Shown here: one piece after another, positions 7,466 to 16,004 of the stretch
Numbering within the stretch: the stretch's first letter is position 1
How the letters are laid out: each line of letters starts with the position of its first letter
NCBI RefSeq assembly: GCF_004349245.1
Contig: NZ_SMLC01000061.1
Location: forward strand, 1 to 39,986
Source of the DNA: Actinomadura sp. 6K520
Lineage (GTDB): Bacteria; Actinomycetota; Actinomycetes; Streptosporangiales; Streptosporangiaceae
Direction of reading: 5' to 3'
Length of the DNA: 39,986 nt
The notes under the pieces: model-generated
What the model was told of the DNA's origin: nothing
Databases searched by the model: none
Seen by the model: the letters and a program-made list of their open reading frames with translations, nothing else
Made by a program: the position numbers and the translations under genes

Positions 7466-9571
7466 CTATTCGGGGCGGCGCGCACCGAACATGATCTCGT
7501 CCCACGACGGCACGGAGGCGCGCTTGCCCTTGGACTTGCGGCGCCGCGCGGGCCGCTGTGCGGCGGGCTCGCTGCTCGCGGCCGCCGCGGGCGCGGGCGG
7601 CTTGTCCTGCGCGGCGGGCATGGTCGGCCGGGCGGCCGGCTTCTTCTTCGCGGGCGTCCGCGCGGGCTGCCGCTGCCCCGGCCGCTGCGCCGGCGGCCTG
7701 CTCTCCCGCGCGGGCTTCTCCTCCTCGGCGGGCCCGCCCTCGCGGTCCCGCGCACCGGCCGCGGGCTCCGCAGCCTCGGCGTCGGCCGGCGCCTCCGCGG
7801 GCTCGGGTCCCGCGGCCTCCGCCGCTTCTGCTTCTGCCGCCTCCGCTGCTTCTGCCTCCTCCGCCGCAGCCTCCGCCGCGGCCCGCAACCGGGCGGCCCG
7901 CCGCGCGGGGGTCTCGGCGAGCCGGGACGCCGCGCGCTCGTCCGCCTTGCCGGACGATGCGTCGGTGCGGGCGGTGTCGGGCGTCTCGGTCTCCCCGGCG
8001 GTTTCGGGCTTCTCGCGGTCGGTGGTCCGCGATTCGGCGGTCTCGCGGTCGGGAGACGTGTCCTTGGGGTGCTCCGTCGCGACGGTTTCGCCGCGGCCGA
8101 CGGTTTCGCCGCGGTCGGCCGTTTCGCGGTCGTCGGCCGTCTCCGCGGCCCCGGCGGATTCGGGGGCGCGTGTCTCGCTCGCTTCGCGGGGACGCGTGAC
8201 CTCGCCGCCCTGGGCCGCACCTTCGGAACGGCCGGTCTCAGCGGTTCCGACGGTTTCGCGCGTTTCGGCGATGTCCTGGTCTTGGGCCTCGTCCTCGGCG
8301 AGGTTCGTCTCGGCGACGTCGCGCGGCTCGGCGTCCTCCCGGGCCTGGGCGGTGCCCCGGTCTTCGGAGACGTCCCGGGAAAGCTCGGGCTCAGCGCTGG
8401 ACGCCTCCGCCTCCCCGGCGGTCGCGCGCTCTTCGGACATGTCGCGGTCGGTGGTGCGCACCGCGTCGGATTCGGGGCCTTCGCCAACGTCGGGCGTCTC
8501 GCGGTCTTCGGCCACCGCGTCGAAGCCGGACTCCTCGCGGGCGGACTCCTCGCGGTCGGTGTCGTCGCGGTCGGTGTCGTCGAGCGGCGGAGTCCGCACG
8601 GCCTCGGGGGCCTGTGTCCTTTCCGTGAAGCGGTCGGTCTCCGCCGTTTCACGGATGTGTGCGGTGCGGGATTCGCCGGTTTCGCGGGCCGGGGCGGCTC
8701 CGCGCTGCCGGGGCGCGTCCTGGAACCGGCCCGGCTCGGTCGTGTGCTGGGCGGGGGTCCTGCCGATGCCGGTGCCTTCGTGGGCGGCCTCGCGGAAGGC
8801 GCGGGGCTCGGCCATGCGGGGGGGCTCCGCCGGGTACTCGCGTGGCTCGGCGGGACGGAGCCGGCCGTGCGCGCCGGGCTGCACGGGCTCGCCCGGCAGC
8901 CCCCGGGCGGCCGGGTCGCGGTCGTTGGAGACGACCTTCATGGCGGGACGGCGCGGGACGAGCGGCGTGACGGTGTCGGAGAGCGCGTCGTCGTCCCATT
9001 CCACGGCGGTCAGGCGGGCGGCGATCTCGTCCAGCGGGAAGACGTGCCGGCGGCGCGGGTCGAAGGTCCACTCGGCGGCGTGCGGGCGGCCGTCGTCGAA
9101 GAAGGACAGGCGGACGCGCCAGGTGCCGTCCTCGCACTTCCAGGAGTCCCACTCGACCTCTTCGAGGTCGACGCCGCCCCGGCCGAGCCGCTCCTCGACG
9201 GTCTCCCCGAGGGGCGGGCCGGGGGTGGACTCGCCGGGACGCCGGACGGTGACGCGCTGCGCCTGCTGGGCCATGTACTCGCGTTCCTGCAGGACCGGGC
9301 CCTCGAACCAGCGGATGCGTTCGACCGGGATGCCCGCCGACTCCGCGATCTCTTCGGCGGTCTCGCCGGACCGGATCCGGGCCTGGATCTCCTTGGGACG
9401 CAAGGGACTCTCCACTTCGATCTCGAACTGGCCGAGGCGGGAGAAGTGCCCACGGACCGCCGCGCGGAGCCGGTCGTCGACGGGCAGGGTGAACCGGGTG
9501 CCCCGGCCCGCGGTCGCCAGGACGAGGTACGTACCGTCCTCGCTGACCGCGACGAGGCGCAGCTCCTGCAT
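7466..9571 (-). CDS. sepH: Septation protein SepH (DUF3071), greatly extended
   Basis: This 701-residue protein contains the SepH/DUF3071 N-terminal domain (about residues 1-170), which starts MQELRLVAVSEDGTYLVLAT. It includes a helix-turn-helix-like stretch, IRSGETAEEIAESAGIPVER, and the motif VEWDSWKCEDGTWRVRLSF. SepH is an actinobacterial cell-division protein that binds FtsZ and promotes its assembly into Z rings. The extreme C-terminus RASVPSWDEIMFG is the other conserved block of the family. Between them lie roughly 500 residues of low-complexity, strongly charged sequence full of RET, DRE and ETA words, then an Ala/Glu-rich helical stretch and a Pro/Ala/Lys-rich stretch. Streptomyces SepH is much shorter, so the linker is expanded here. 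The ATG at 9571 has AGGAAGGA upstream. The antisense frame across the whole gene is a shadow. Confidence 0.92.
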   Translation of the reverse strand: MQELRLVAVSEDGTYLVLATAGRGTRFTLPVDDRLRAAVRGHFSRLGQFEIEVESPLRPKEIQARIRSGETAEEIAESAGIPVERIRWFEGPVLQEREYMAQQAQRVTVRRPGESTPGPPLGETVEERLGRGGVDLEEVEWDSWKCEDGTWRVRLSFFDDGRPHAAEWTFDPRRRHVFPLDEIAARLTAVEWDDDALSDTVTPLVPRRPAMKVVSNDRDPAARGLPGEPVQPGAHGRLRPAEPREYPAEPPRMAEPRAFREAAHEGTGIGRTPAQHTTEPGRFQDAPRQRGAAPARETGESRTAHIRETAETDRFTERTQAPEAVRTPPLDDTDRDDTDREESAREESGFDAVAEDRETPDVGEGPESDAVRTTDRDMSEERATAGEAEASSAEPELSRDVSEDRGTAQAREDAEPRDVAETNLAEDEAQDQDIAETRETVGTAETGRSEGAAQGGEVTRPREASETRAPESAGAAETADDRETADRGETVGRGETVATEHPKDTSPDRETAESRTTDREKPETAGETETPDTARTDASSGKADERAASRLAETPARRAARLRAAAEAAAEEAEAAEAAEAEAAEAAGPEPAEAPADAEAAEPAAGARDREGGPAEEEKPARESRPPAQRPGQRQPARTPAKKKPAARPTMPAAQDKPPAPAAAASSEPAAQRPARRRKSKGKRASVPSWDEIMFGARRPE

Positions 9572-9997
9572 GCGTGTCCTTCCTGCCCTGTCCTGATGGC
9601 ACGGAGGACGCCGGACCGCGCGACCATTCGTCTCACCGGTCGGCCGTCCGATGCCCACCGAGGGCGCATGCGTGCCCTTTCCCCCGGGTCCCCGAGTCTC
9701 TCTTTCGGACACACCTGCTGCCAGCACCGTACCCGGCATGTCCGAACATCGCCGCTCTCGAAGCCCCCTTCACGAGGTAGAAGAGGGCACCCGGCCAAGC
9801 TTGCCTGTGCCGCGACCCGCCCGGGGCCGGACTGCCTGATCCTTGTGCATCTTTTTCCACACTGTGCCCGGGGAGACCGCGGCACTCCATCTTTTTGACG
9901 TTGCGAGCGTCACGTCTTGGGGAGGAACAACCGGGTCGCCCGGATGAGTTAATGATCAAGGGGTACATGGCCATGAGACGGGGAGTGAATCAGGTCT
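9572..9997. other. 426-bp divergent intergenic region (sepH / membrane protein)
   Basis: No convincing gene is present. It must hold the divergent promoters for sepH and the gene at 9998. CATCTTTTT occurs twice, at about 9848 and 9888, and the second copy runs into TTGACG (9895-9900), a possible -35 element without a clear -10. GACG...CGTC forms a short inverted repeat just after it (9897-9911). Base composition is lower in GC toward 9840-9960, as expected for a promoter zone. Confidence 0.4.
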
Positions 9998-10939
9998 ATG
10001 CCGCGTAAGCCGGAGATCAGTACGACGCAGCTCGTCGCGAGTGCCATCGCGACGGCCGCGGCGGCCTTCGGCGCGTCCACCCTCGGGGTCTACGGGACGA
10101 TCATCGGCGCGGCGCTGATGAGCGTGATCTCGACGGCCGGGTCGGCGGTCGGGCAGCACTACCTGGACCAGGGCCGCAACCAGCTCAAGGAAATGACGCA
10201 CATGCAGGCGGCGGTGCGGCGCCGGGACGCGGCGGAGGACGCCGCGGAGGAGGCCAGGAGCGCCGATCCGACCCGGACCGTGGCGTGGCCCGGTGACCCG
10301 AACGCCACCCGGTTCGACCCCGCAGGCGGCGATCCCAACGCGACCCGGCTCGATCCCGGGGCCGGCGGCGACCCCAACGCCACCCGCGTGGACCCGGCCG
10401 AGGCGGTCGCCGGCTCGCTCGCCGCGGAGGCGGGCGAGGACGCGGTGCGGCAGGTCGCCCGGCGGTCGGCGTGGGGCAGCACGGTCGAGTGGGCCAAGGC
10501 GCACTGGGTGAAGCTGGCGGTCACGTCGGCCGCGGTGTTCGCGCTCGTCCTCGGCGGGATCACGATCTACGAGGCCGCGGCCGGGGAGCCCATCGGGCGT
10601 GGCGGCGGCGGGCTGACCGTCACCGAGGTGCTGGGCGGTGGCGGGCAGCAGCAGGACGGCCCGTCGCAGAACCCGACCGACGGCCCGGCCGAGCCCGGCG
10701 CCACTCCGGGTGAGACCCCGACGGGCGAGGCGCCGGCCACGGAGCCGGGCACGCCGCCGGACGAGGGGCAGACCGGGCAGCCGACCGGTCAGCCGACCCA
10801 GGCGCCCACGTCCGGGCCGACGACGTCGGTGCCGGCCGACCCGGACACCCCCGCGCCGACCGGAGCACCGGACGGCGGCCAGGATGGCGGGCAGGACCGC
10901 GGCCAGTCCCCGGGCGCCGGCGATCTCCAGGGCGAGTGA
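9998..10939 (+). CDS. Two-segment membrane protein with DPNATR repeats
   Basis: This 313-residue protein matches no family I can name. Residues 10-55 are hydrophobic, Ala/Gly-rich and probably membrane-embedded. Residues 56-165 are hydrophilic and start with an Ala/Glu/Arg helix. They then contain three near-identical units, DPNATRFDP, DPNATRLDP and DPNATRVDP, at residues 100-133, preceded by a related DPTRTVAWP. A second membrane helix (about 170-192) is followed by a Gly/Pro/Thr/Gln-rich tail of about 110 residues that ends LQGE and would be extracytoplasmic. This puts the repeats in the cytoplasm if the first segment is a hairpin. The ATG at 9998 has GGGGAG some 14-19 bases upstream, a weak spacing. 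A nearby ATG at 9967 closes after 13 codons. Confidence 0.75.
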   Translation: MPRKPEISTTQLVASAIATAAAAFGASTLGVYGTIIGAALMSVISTAGSAVGQHYLDQGRNQLKEMTHMQAAVRRRDAAEDAAEEARSADPTRTVAWPGDPNATRFDPAGGDPNATRLDPGAGGDPNATRVDPAEAVAGSLAAEAGEDAVRQVARRSAWGSTVEWAKAHWVKLAVTSAAVFALVLGGITIYEAAAGEPIGRGGGGLTVTEVLGGGGQQQDGPSQNPTDGPAEPGATPGETPTGEAPATEPGTPPDEGQTGQPTGQPTQAPTSGPTTSVPADPDTPAPTGAPDGGQDGGQDRGQSPGAGDLQGE

Positions 10940-10954
10940 CCCAGGGCGAGTGAC
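10927..10954. repeat. Tandem 14-bp duplication across a stop codon
   Basis: CCAGGGCGAGTGAC occurs at 10927-10940 and again immediately at 10941-10954. The first copy encodes the last residues (QGE) and the TGA of the membrane protein. The second copy is non-coding. It is a clean slippage-type duplication with no obvious function. Confidence 0.85.
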
Positions 10955-10971
10955 CCCGGCCCAGAGTGGCC

Positions 10972-12282
10972 TCAGTCGCCGAAGACCTGCCTGGTGTAGG
11001 GGTTGGCGAAGCGCCGGTCCGGGTCGAGCTTGTCCCGCAGGGCGACGAAGTCGCCGAACCTCGGGTAGACCTTCTCCAGGTAGGCGGCGTCGCGGGTGTG
11101 CAGCTTGCCCCAGTGCGGGCGGCCTCCGAGGCCGGTCAGCAGGTCCTCGACGCCCCGGAAGTACTTCTCGTGCGGGTCGCGGTGGTAGACGTGCACGGCG
11201 ATGAAGGCGCTGTGCCGTCCGTGCGCCATCGACAGCCAGGCGTCCTCCTGGGGGAGGAGCCGGACCTCGATGGGGAAGCTGATCCGCCAGTCCCTTTTGG
11301 TGAACAGGGCGCGGAGCTCACGCAGGGCGGGGACGAGCCGCTCCCGCGGGATCGCGTACTCCTGCTCCTTGAACCGGACCGCGCGCGGGCTGGTGAAGAC
11401 CTTGTACGAGGTGTCGCTATAGGTGCGGGCACCGAGGGCCTTGGCGGAGATGCCGTTCACGAACGGCACCGTGGCGGGCGCCCTGTGCGTGACCTTGTTG
11501 ATGACTTCGAAGACCGTGTTGGACAGGAACTTGTCGTCCAGCCAGTACCGGAACTTGGACAGCGGCTCGGCGGGACCCTCGGCGCGGTTGTTGCGCTTGG
11601 TCAGGCAGCCGTCGGTGTGCGGGAACCAGTAGAACTCGAAGTGCTCGTTGGCGGCCTCGAACTCGTCCACGCGTGCGAGGACCTCGTCCCACTTCATCGG
11701 CTGTTCCTGCGCCCGCAGGAGGAACGACGGGACGGTCCGCCAGGTGATGGCGGTGACGATGCCGAGCGCGCCCAGTCCCGCGCGGGCCGCGTCGAACAGG
11801 TCGGGGCGTTCCTCGCGCGAGCAGGTGACGATGGTCCCGTCGGCGAGCGCGAGTTCCAGTGCGGCGACCTGGGAGACGAGCCCGGCGACGTCGCGTCCGG
11901 TGCCGTGGGTGGCGGTCTGGAGGGCGCCGGCGACGGTCTGCTGCTGGATGTCGCCCATGTTGGCCAGCGCGAGACCGTGCTCGTCCAGGGTGCGGTTGAG
12001 CTCGTGGAGCGGGAGTCCCGCCTCGACGGTGACCAGCCCGGTCGCCGTGTCGACCGAGCGGACCGCGGTGAGCGCCGTGGGACGGAGCCGGACCCCCTCG
12101 GCGACGGCCGCGCCGGTGAAGGAGTGGCCCGTGCCCGTCATCCGGACCGTGAGGCCGTCGTCGGCGGCCGACCGGATCTGCGCGGCCACCTCTCCGGCGG
12201 TGCGCGGGGTGGCGACGCGATGCGCCGTGGCCTGCTGGTTTCCCGCCCAGTTCTGCCACTTCTGGTTCGTCACGGGTGACAT
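10972..12282 (-). CDS. FAD-linked sugar-lactone / alditol oxidase (VAO family)
   Basis: This 436-residue flavoprotein has an N-terminal FAD-binding domain (PCMH type, about 20-190) and a C-terminal D-arabinono-1,4-lactone oxidase domain (about 195-436). In TGTGHSFTGAAV, His53 is the expected site of covalent FAD attachment by analogy with alditol oxidase and related enzymes. GDIQQQTVAGALQTATHGTG and the late HWGKLHT motif are strong hallmarks. Members oxidise sugar lactones or polyols with O2, producing H2O2. The exact substrate cannot be read from sequence. L-gulonolactone oxidases and alditol oxidases are both possible. There is no signal peptide, so it is probably cytoplasmic. The ATG at 12282 gives the family's normal N-terminus. 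It converges on the membrane protein upstream with a 32-bp gap. Confidence 0.9.
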   Translation of the reverse strand: MSPVTNQKWQNWAGNQQATAHRVATPRTAGEVAAQIRSAADDGLTVRMTGTGHSFTGAAVAEGVRLRPTALTAVRSVDTATGLVTVEAGLPLHELNRTLDEHGLALANMGDIQQQTVAGALQTATHGTGRDVAGLVSQVAALELALADGTIVTCSREERPDLFDAARAGLGALGIVTAITWRTVPSFLLRAQEQPMKWDEVLARVDEFEAANEHFEFYWFPHTDGCLTKRNNRAEGPAEPLSKFRYWLDDKFLSNTVFEVINKVTHRAPATVPFVNGISAKALGARTYSDTSYKVFTSPRAVRFKEQEYAIPRERLVPALRELRALFTKRDWRISFPIEVRLLPQEDAWLSMAHGRHSAFIAVHVYHRDPHEKYFRGVEDLLTGLGGRPHWGKLHTRDAAYLEKVYPRFGDFVALRDKLDPDRRFANPYTRQVFGD

Positions 12283-12531
12283 GCGGCGACTCTACTCGCC
12301 CAAGGTTCATGAGGAAAGTTCATGTTTGTGCCGGGAGAGTCCGCCGATCGTGCCCGAGGCGCGGTCATGGATCGGGCGATAGCCTACGATCCGGTAACCA
12401 CGGACATGGAACGTTGCGGACACCCGGCACGACATCGCTTCGTCCATGGTCGATCCCCATGATGGCGTGACATGGGGGGAAGAAGTGAAAAAGCGGGTAA
12501 CCGTCCGTAGCGACACTCGTTGGGAATTGTT

Positions 12532-13893
12532 GTGGCTCCTCCATCAGCCCGGCGCACCGGCTCGATCGCGAACGCGGCCGCCAAGAAGGCGCCCTCGACC
12601 GCCCCCGAGCCCCGGGAACGCCCACCCGGCGCGGACGTGATCGCGAACGGCGGGACGCCCGGCGGAGCGAAGGCGGACGGCGCGAACGCGGCCGGCGCCC
12701 GCCCGCGCAGGCCGAAGCCGGAGAAGAAGGAGCGGCGGCCGCGGAACGGGTACGCGCGCCCGTCCAGGCGCGGCCCTGGATCGCCGCTGCTCATCGCCGG
12801 CATCGCGATCCTCGCCGCCGTGACCGCCTCCGGCGGCGTCTACACTGCGCTGACCACGGAGAAGCCGGACCGCGCCGAGGCCGACCCGGTGGCGGCCGCT
12901 CCGCCCGACAACCTGCAGGGCGACCCGGTCAACGTGGCCCGGAGCGGACAGGTCGCGCCGCTGGAGCGCGTCGTCCCGCCGGACGTGCTGGCGGTCGGCG
13001 GCGCCGCGATCTCCACCGCCAAGATCAAGAAGATCGCGAAGCTGAGCCAGGTCGGGGACGTGCTGGCGGTCGCGGGCGGCGCCGTCCAGCTCCAGGGCCG
13101 CCAGGTGAACGCGCTCGCCGTGGACCCGTCCGACTTCCGCGCCTGGACGCCGCCCGGGACGGCCAAGAAGACCGAGCTGTGGGAGGCCCTGGCCGGCGAC
13201 CAGTTCGTGGTGTCCCCGGCGGCCTCCGAGCAGCTCCAGCTCGCGAAGGGCACCCGGTACCCGGTGGTGGGCCGCACGATGCCGTCCCTGACGATGGGCG
13301 GCTCCGGAAGCCTCGGCCTGCCCGGGATCGACCTGCTCGTCAGCCGGAAGTCCGGGACCGACATGGGTCTCATCCCCAACGTCGCCGTGCTGGTCAACGC
13401 TCCCGGCACGGACCCGGCCAAGGTCGCCAAGGCCGTGACCAAGATCCTCGGGCCCGGCACGGACGTGGTGAACCTGCACGAGTCCAAGTACCAGAGCCAG
13501 GCGGGCGGCGGTGGCGCCACCGGCTACATGGACCTGTACAAGCAGGCGGCCGGCACGTGCCCGGGGCTCTCCTGGACGGTCCTCGCCGCGATCGGCCAGG
13601 TCGAGAGCAGCCACGGGCGCAACGTCGGCCCGTCCAGCGCGGGCGCGCTCGGCCCGATGCAGTTCATGCCCGCCACGTGGAAGGCGTACGGGGTGGACGG
13701 CGACCGGGACGGCAAGGCCGACATCATGAACCCCTACGACGCCATTCCGGGCGCGGCCAACTACCTGTGCGCGAACGGCGCGGGCAAGGGCGGCAAGCAG
13801 CTCTACAACGCGATCTGGCACTACAACCACGCCCACTGGTACGTGCAGAAGGTCCTCAACCTGGCCAAGGCGTACGCGGCGCGCTACGACTGA
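12532..13893 (+). CDS. Membrane-anchored lytic transglycosylase (SLT/MltB-like)
   Basis: This is a 453-residue cell-wall hydrolase. A basic, Pro/Ala/Lys-rich cytoplasmic N-terminus of about 85 residues precedes one membrane helix, SPLLIAGIAILAAVTASGGV. An extracellular middle region of unknown fold follows, then a lysozyme-like domain from about 340 to 450. Glu358 in VESSHGRNVG is the predicted catalytic acid. GALGPMQFMPATWKAYGVD and PYDAIPGAANYLCANG match the SLT_2/MltB-like family. It would cut the glycan strand to 1,6-anhydro-muropeptides. I prefer GTG 12532, which has GGGA six bases upstream, over the in-frame TTG at 12520, which has no ribosome site. The 249-bp gap before it holds the purine-rich run ATGGGGGGAAGAAGTGAAAA, not recognised as a known riboswitch. 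Confidence 0.88.
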   Translation: MAPPSARRTGSIANAAAKKAPSTAPEPRERPPGADVIANGGTPGGAKADGANAAGARPRRPKPEKKERRPRNGYARPSRRGPGSPLLIAGIAILAAVTASGGVYTALTTEKPDRAEADPVAAAPPDNLQGDPVNVARSGQVAPLERVVPPDVLAVGGAAISTAKIKKIAKLSQVGDVLAVAGGAVQLQGRQVNALAVDPSDFRAWTPPGTAKKTELWEALAGDQFVVSPAASEQLQLAKGTRYPVVGRTMPSLTMGGSGSLGLPGIDLLVSRKSGTDMGLIPNVAVLVNAPGTDPAKVAKAVTKILGPGTDVVNLHESKYQSQAGGGGATGYMDLYKQAAGTCPGLSWTVLAAIGQVESSHGRNVGPSSAGALGPMQFMPATWKAYGVDGDRDGKADIMNPYDAIPGAANYLCANGAGKGGKQLYNAIWHYNHAHWYVQKVLNLAKAYAARYD

Positions 13894-14000
13894 CCGGCGC
13901 GACCGACCGGCGCGCTCCGCTGCCCGCCGCGCGGAAAGGGCTCTCCAAGGATCACCGGCCCGGAACGGGGCACCGCCGCAGGGCTGATTGGATGGGGAGC

Positions 14001-14909
14001 ATGACGTCGTACGACGCGTTGCTTCTGCTGTCCTTCGGCGGGCCCGAGGGGCCCGATGACGTGCTCCCGTTCCTGGAGAACGTGACCCGCGGCCGCGACA
14101 TCCCGCGGGAACGCCTGGAAGAGGTGGGCGAGCACTACTACCTGTTCGGCGGGGTCAGTCCGATCAACCAGCTGTGCCGGGACCTCAAGGCCGCGATCGA
14201 GACCGACTTCGCCGACCATGGCGTGGGCCTCCCCGTCTACTGGGGGAACCGGAACTGGACTCCCTACCTCGCCGACACCGTCCGGCAGATGAAGGCCGAC
14301 GGGATACGGCGCGCGGCGGCCTTCGTCACGTCCGCCTACAGCGGGTTTTCCACCAACGACCAGTACCTCGAAGACATTGCGCGCGCGCGTGAAGAGGTCC
14401 AGGACGCACCCGAGATCGACAAGCTGCCCGTCTACTCCGGCAGGCCCGAGTTCATCGAACCGTTCGTGGACGCGACGAAGGACGCGCTGAGCCGTCTCCC
14501 AGAAGGCGCCCGCCTGGTCTTCACCGCGCACAGCGTGCCCCTGTCCCAGCCCAACCAGGAGAAGTACGTCGCGGAGCTTGAGGAGGCCACGCGGGCGGTG
14601 GCGCAGAAGGCCGCCCCAGGAGCGCCGTGGGACCTGGTCTACCAGAGCCGGAGCGGCCCGCCCGGCCAGCCCTGGCTGGAGCCCCAGATCACCGATCACC
14701 TGAGCGACCTGCACGGCGAGGGCGTCCGTGCAGTCGCGGTCGTCCCCATCGGATTCGTCTCCGACCACATGGAGGTCAAGTACGACCTCGACGTCGAGGC
14801 CGCCGATCTCGCCGCGGACCTCGGCATCGCGTTCGCCCGCGCCGGGACGCCCGGGACCGATCCCCGGTTCGCCACCCTGCCCCGCCGGCTCCTGGCAGAC
14901 GCCCGATGA
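14001..14909 (+). CDS. cpfC: Ferrochelatase (coproporphyrin ferrochelatase type)
   Basis: This 302-residue enzyme inserts Fe2+ into the porphyrin ring. In Gram-positive bacteria the substrate is coproporphyrin III, in the coproporphyrin-dependent haem pathway. Landmarks are YDALLLLSFGGPEGPDDV at the N-terminus, YYLFGGVSPINQ, the metal-site His in VFTAHSVP, and the paired acidic residue in GFVSDHMEVKYDLD. There is a single cysteine (in NQLCRDL). The Cys residues that bind a [2Fe-2S] cluster in the mycobacterial enzyme are absent: the usual GC site after SAYSGFS is STND. ATG 14001 has GGGGAG only one base away. The in-frame ATG at 13992 has AGGG eight bases upstream and is equally possible. The stop overlaps the next start (ATGA). 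Confidence 0.93.
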   Translation: MTSYDALLLLSFGGPEGPDDVLPFLENVTRGRDIPRERLEEVGEHYYLFGGVSPINQLCRDLKAAIETDFADHGVGLPVYWGNRNWTPYLADTVRQMKADGIRRAAAFVTSAYSGFSTNDQYLEDIARAREEVQDAPEIDKLPVYSGRPEFIEPFVDATKDALSRLPEGARLVFTAHSVPLSQPNQEKYVAELEEATRAVAQKAAPGAPWDLVYQSRSGPPGQPWLEPQITDHLSDLHGEGVRAVAVVPIGFVSDHMEVKYDLDVEAADLAADLGIAFARAGTPGTDPRFATLPRRLLADAR

Positions 14910-15733
14910 GCGCCGCGGGCACGGCGGACCTCGCCGCGGAACTGCTCGAACTGGCCGCCGCGACCGCGCGGGAGGCCGGCCGGATGCTGGTCGACAAGCG
15001 CCCGGTGGACGGCCCGGACGTCGTGCAGACCAAGTCGTCCCCGACCGACGTCGTCACCCAGATGGACCGGGCCGCCGAGCAGCTGATCATCGAGCGGATC
15101 CGGGCGGTGCGCCCCGACGACGCGTTCCTCGGCGAGGAGGGCGGCACCCGCGCCGGCGGCAGCGGCGTCCGCTGGGTGGTCGACCCCATCGACGGGACCG
15201 TGAACTACCTCTACGACCTGCCCGACTGGGCGGTCAGCATCGCCGCGGAGGTGGACGGCACGACCGTCGCCGGGGCGGTGGACATGCCGCGCCGCGGCGA
15301 GTCCTGCACGGCCGTGCGCGGCGGCGGAGCCCTCCTGCACACCGCGTCCGGCACGCGCGAACTCCGCGTGAACGCCGGGGTGCCGATCGGCGAGGCGCTC
15401 GTGGCCACGGGGTTCGGCTACGAGGCGGGGCGGCGGGCCGGGCAGGCGCGGGTCCTCACCGGCGTGCTGCCGGGTGTCCGCGACATCAGGCGCGGCGGCT
15501 CCTGCTGCGTGGACCTGTGCTCGCTCGCCGCGGGACGTGTCGACGCCTACTACGAGCGCGGCGTCCAGGCGTGGGACGTCGCCGCGGGAGCGCTGATCGT
15601 CCAGGAGGCGGGCGGGCGCGTCGAGGGCCTGCACGGGACGCCCGCGAGCCCGGAGCTGACCATCGCCGCGGGGCCGGGCACGTTCGAGGCGCTGCACGAC
15701 CTCCTGGCCCCGCTCGACCCGCTCACCGACTGA
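14906..15733 (+). CDS. Inositol monophosphatase-family phosphatase
   Basis: This 275-residue enzyme belongs to the Mg2+-dependent, Li+-sensitive phosphatase superfamily (IMPase / CysQ / histidinol-phosphatase types). The metal ligands are in the GEEGG motif, the DPIDGTVNYLYDLP block and the late WDVAAGALIVQEAGG motif. The length is normal. The sequence does not separate inositol-1-phosphatase from actinobacterial HisN-type histidinol phosphatase or related activities. The phrase DPIDGTVNYLYDLPDWAVSI favours the IMPase/SuhB branch. It is translationally coupled to ferrochelatase through ATGA, but no pathway link between the two is known. Confidence 0.88.
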   Translation: MSAAGTADLAAELLELAAATAREAGRMLVDKRPVDGPDVVQTKSSPTDVVTQMDRAAEQLIIERIRAVRPDDAFLGEEGGTRAGGSGVRWVVDPIDGTVNYLYDLPDWAVSIAAEVDGTTVAGAVDMPRRGESCTAVRGGGALLHTASGTRELRVNAGVPIGEALVATGFGYEAGRRAGQARVLTGVLPGVRDIRRGGSCCVDLCSLAAGRVDAYYERGVQAWDVAAGALIVQEAGGRVEGLHGTPASPELTIAAGPGTFEALHDLLAPLDPLTD

Positions 15734-15777
15734 CCGTGCGCACTGACCGTGCGCGGGCGGACGGTCCGGAATGAGAA

Positions 15778-15809
15778 GGGAGCCCTGGACGGGGGTGTCC
15801 GGGGCTCCC
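15778..15809. terminator. 13-bp stem hairpin between convergent genes
   Basis: GGGAGCCCTGGAC (15778-15790) pairs with GTCCGGGGCTCCC (15797-15809) with one G-U pair and a 6-base loop. It lies between the phosphatase gene and the convergent 58-residue gene. On the minus strand the stem is followed by TTCTCATT, so termination of the small gene is better supported than of the plus-strand transcript. Just before it, CTGACCGTGCGC is duplicated. Confidence 0.7.
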
Positions 15810-15827
15810 GTGACGCTCGTACGTCCC

Positions 15828-16004
15828 TCAGTCGCAGCGGGGTGCTTCGACGCCTATGTCGTTGTTCGCTGCGATCCGGCGCAGATCGTTGATCTCCTCC
15901 TGGCGGATGTCGGCCAGGTAGGTGTCCCCATCTGCGTGGGCGCTCCGCAGCGACGCGTAAGCGTCATCGAGCCGCTGCTGGATCATGCGTGTCAACTCGC
16001 CCAT
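15828..16004 (-). CDS. 58-residue charged small protein
   Basis: The frame reads MGELTRMIQQRLDDAYASL, continues with an Ala/His/Asp-rich helix and ends NNDIGVEAPRCD. The ribosome site GGAGG sits 5-9 bases before the ATG, and a strong hairpin follows the stop. Composition (Leu, Arg, Asp, Glu, Gln spaced as in amphipathic helices) suggests a two-helix soluble protein; there is no membrane segment. I do not recognise the family. It is divergent from the two-component operon at 16212 and shares its 207-bp promoter region, so co-regulation is possible. It is short enough to be missed by length-filtered gene calling. Confidence 0.72.
   Translation of the reverse strand: MGELTRMIQQRLDDAYASLRSAHADGDTYLADIRQEEINDLRRIAANNDIGVEAPRCD

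Noticed and set aside
8069..9898. Long plus-strand open frames opposite sepH
   Set aside because: SepH family ends are clear on the minus strand. The plus-strand frames are low-complexity Ser/Val or Arg/Gly shadows without ribosome sites.
12283..12531. Possible c-di-AMP (ydaO) or other riboswitch before the lytic transglycosylase
   Set aside because: Cell-wall hydrolase genes often have one, but I could not find the conserved core sequences. Only a purine-rich run is present.
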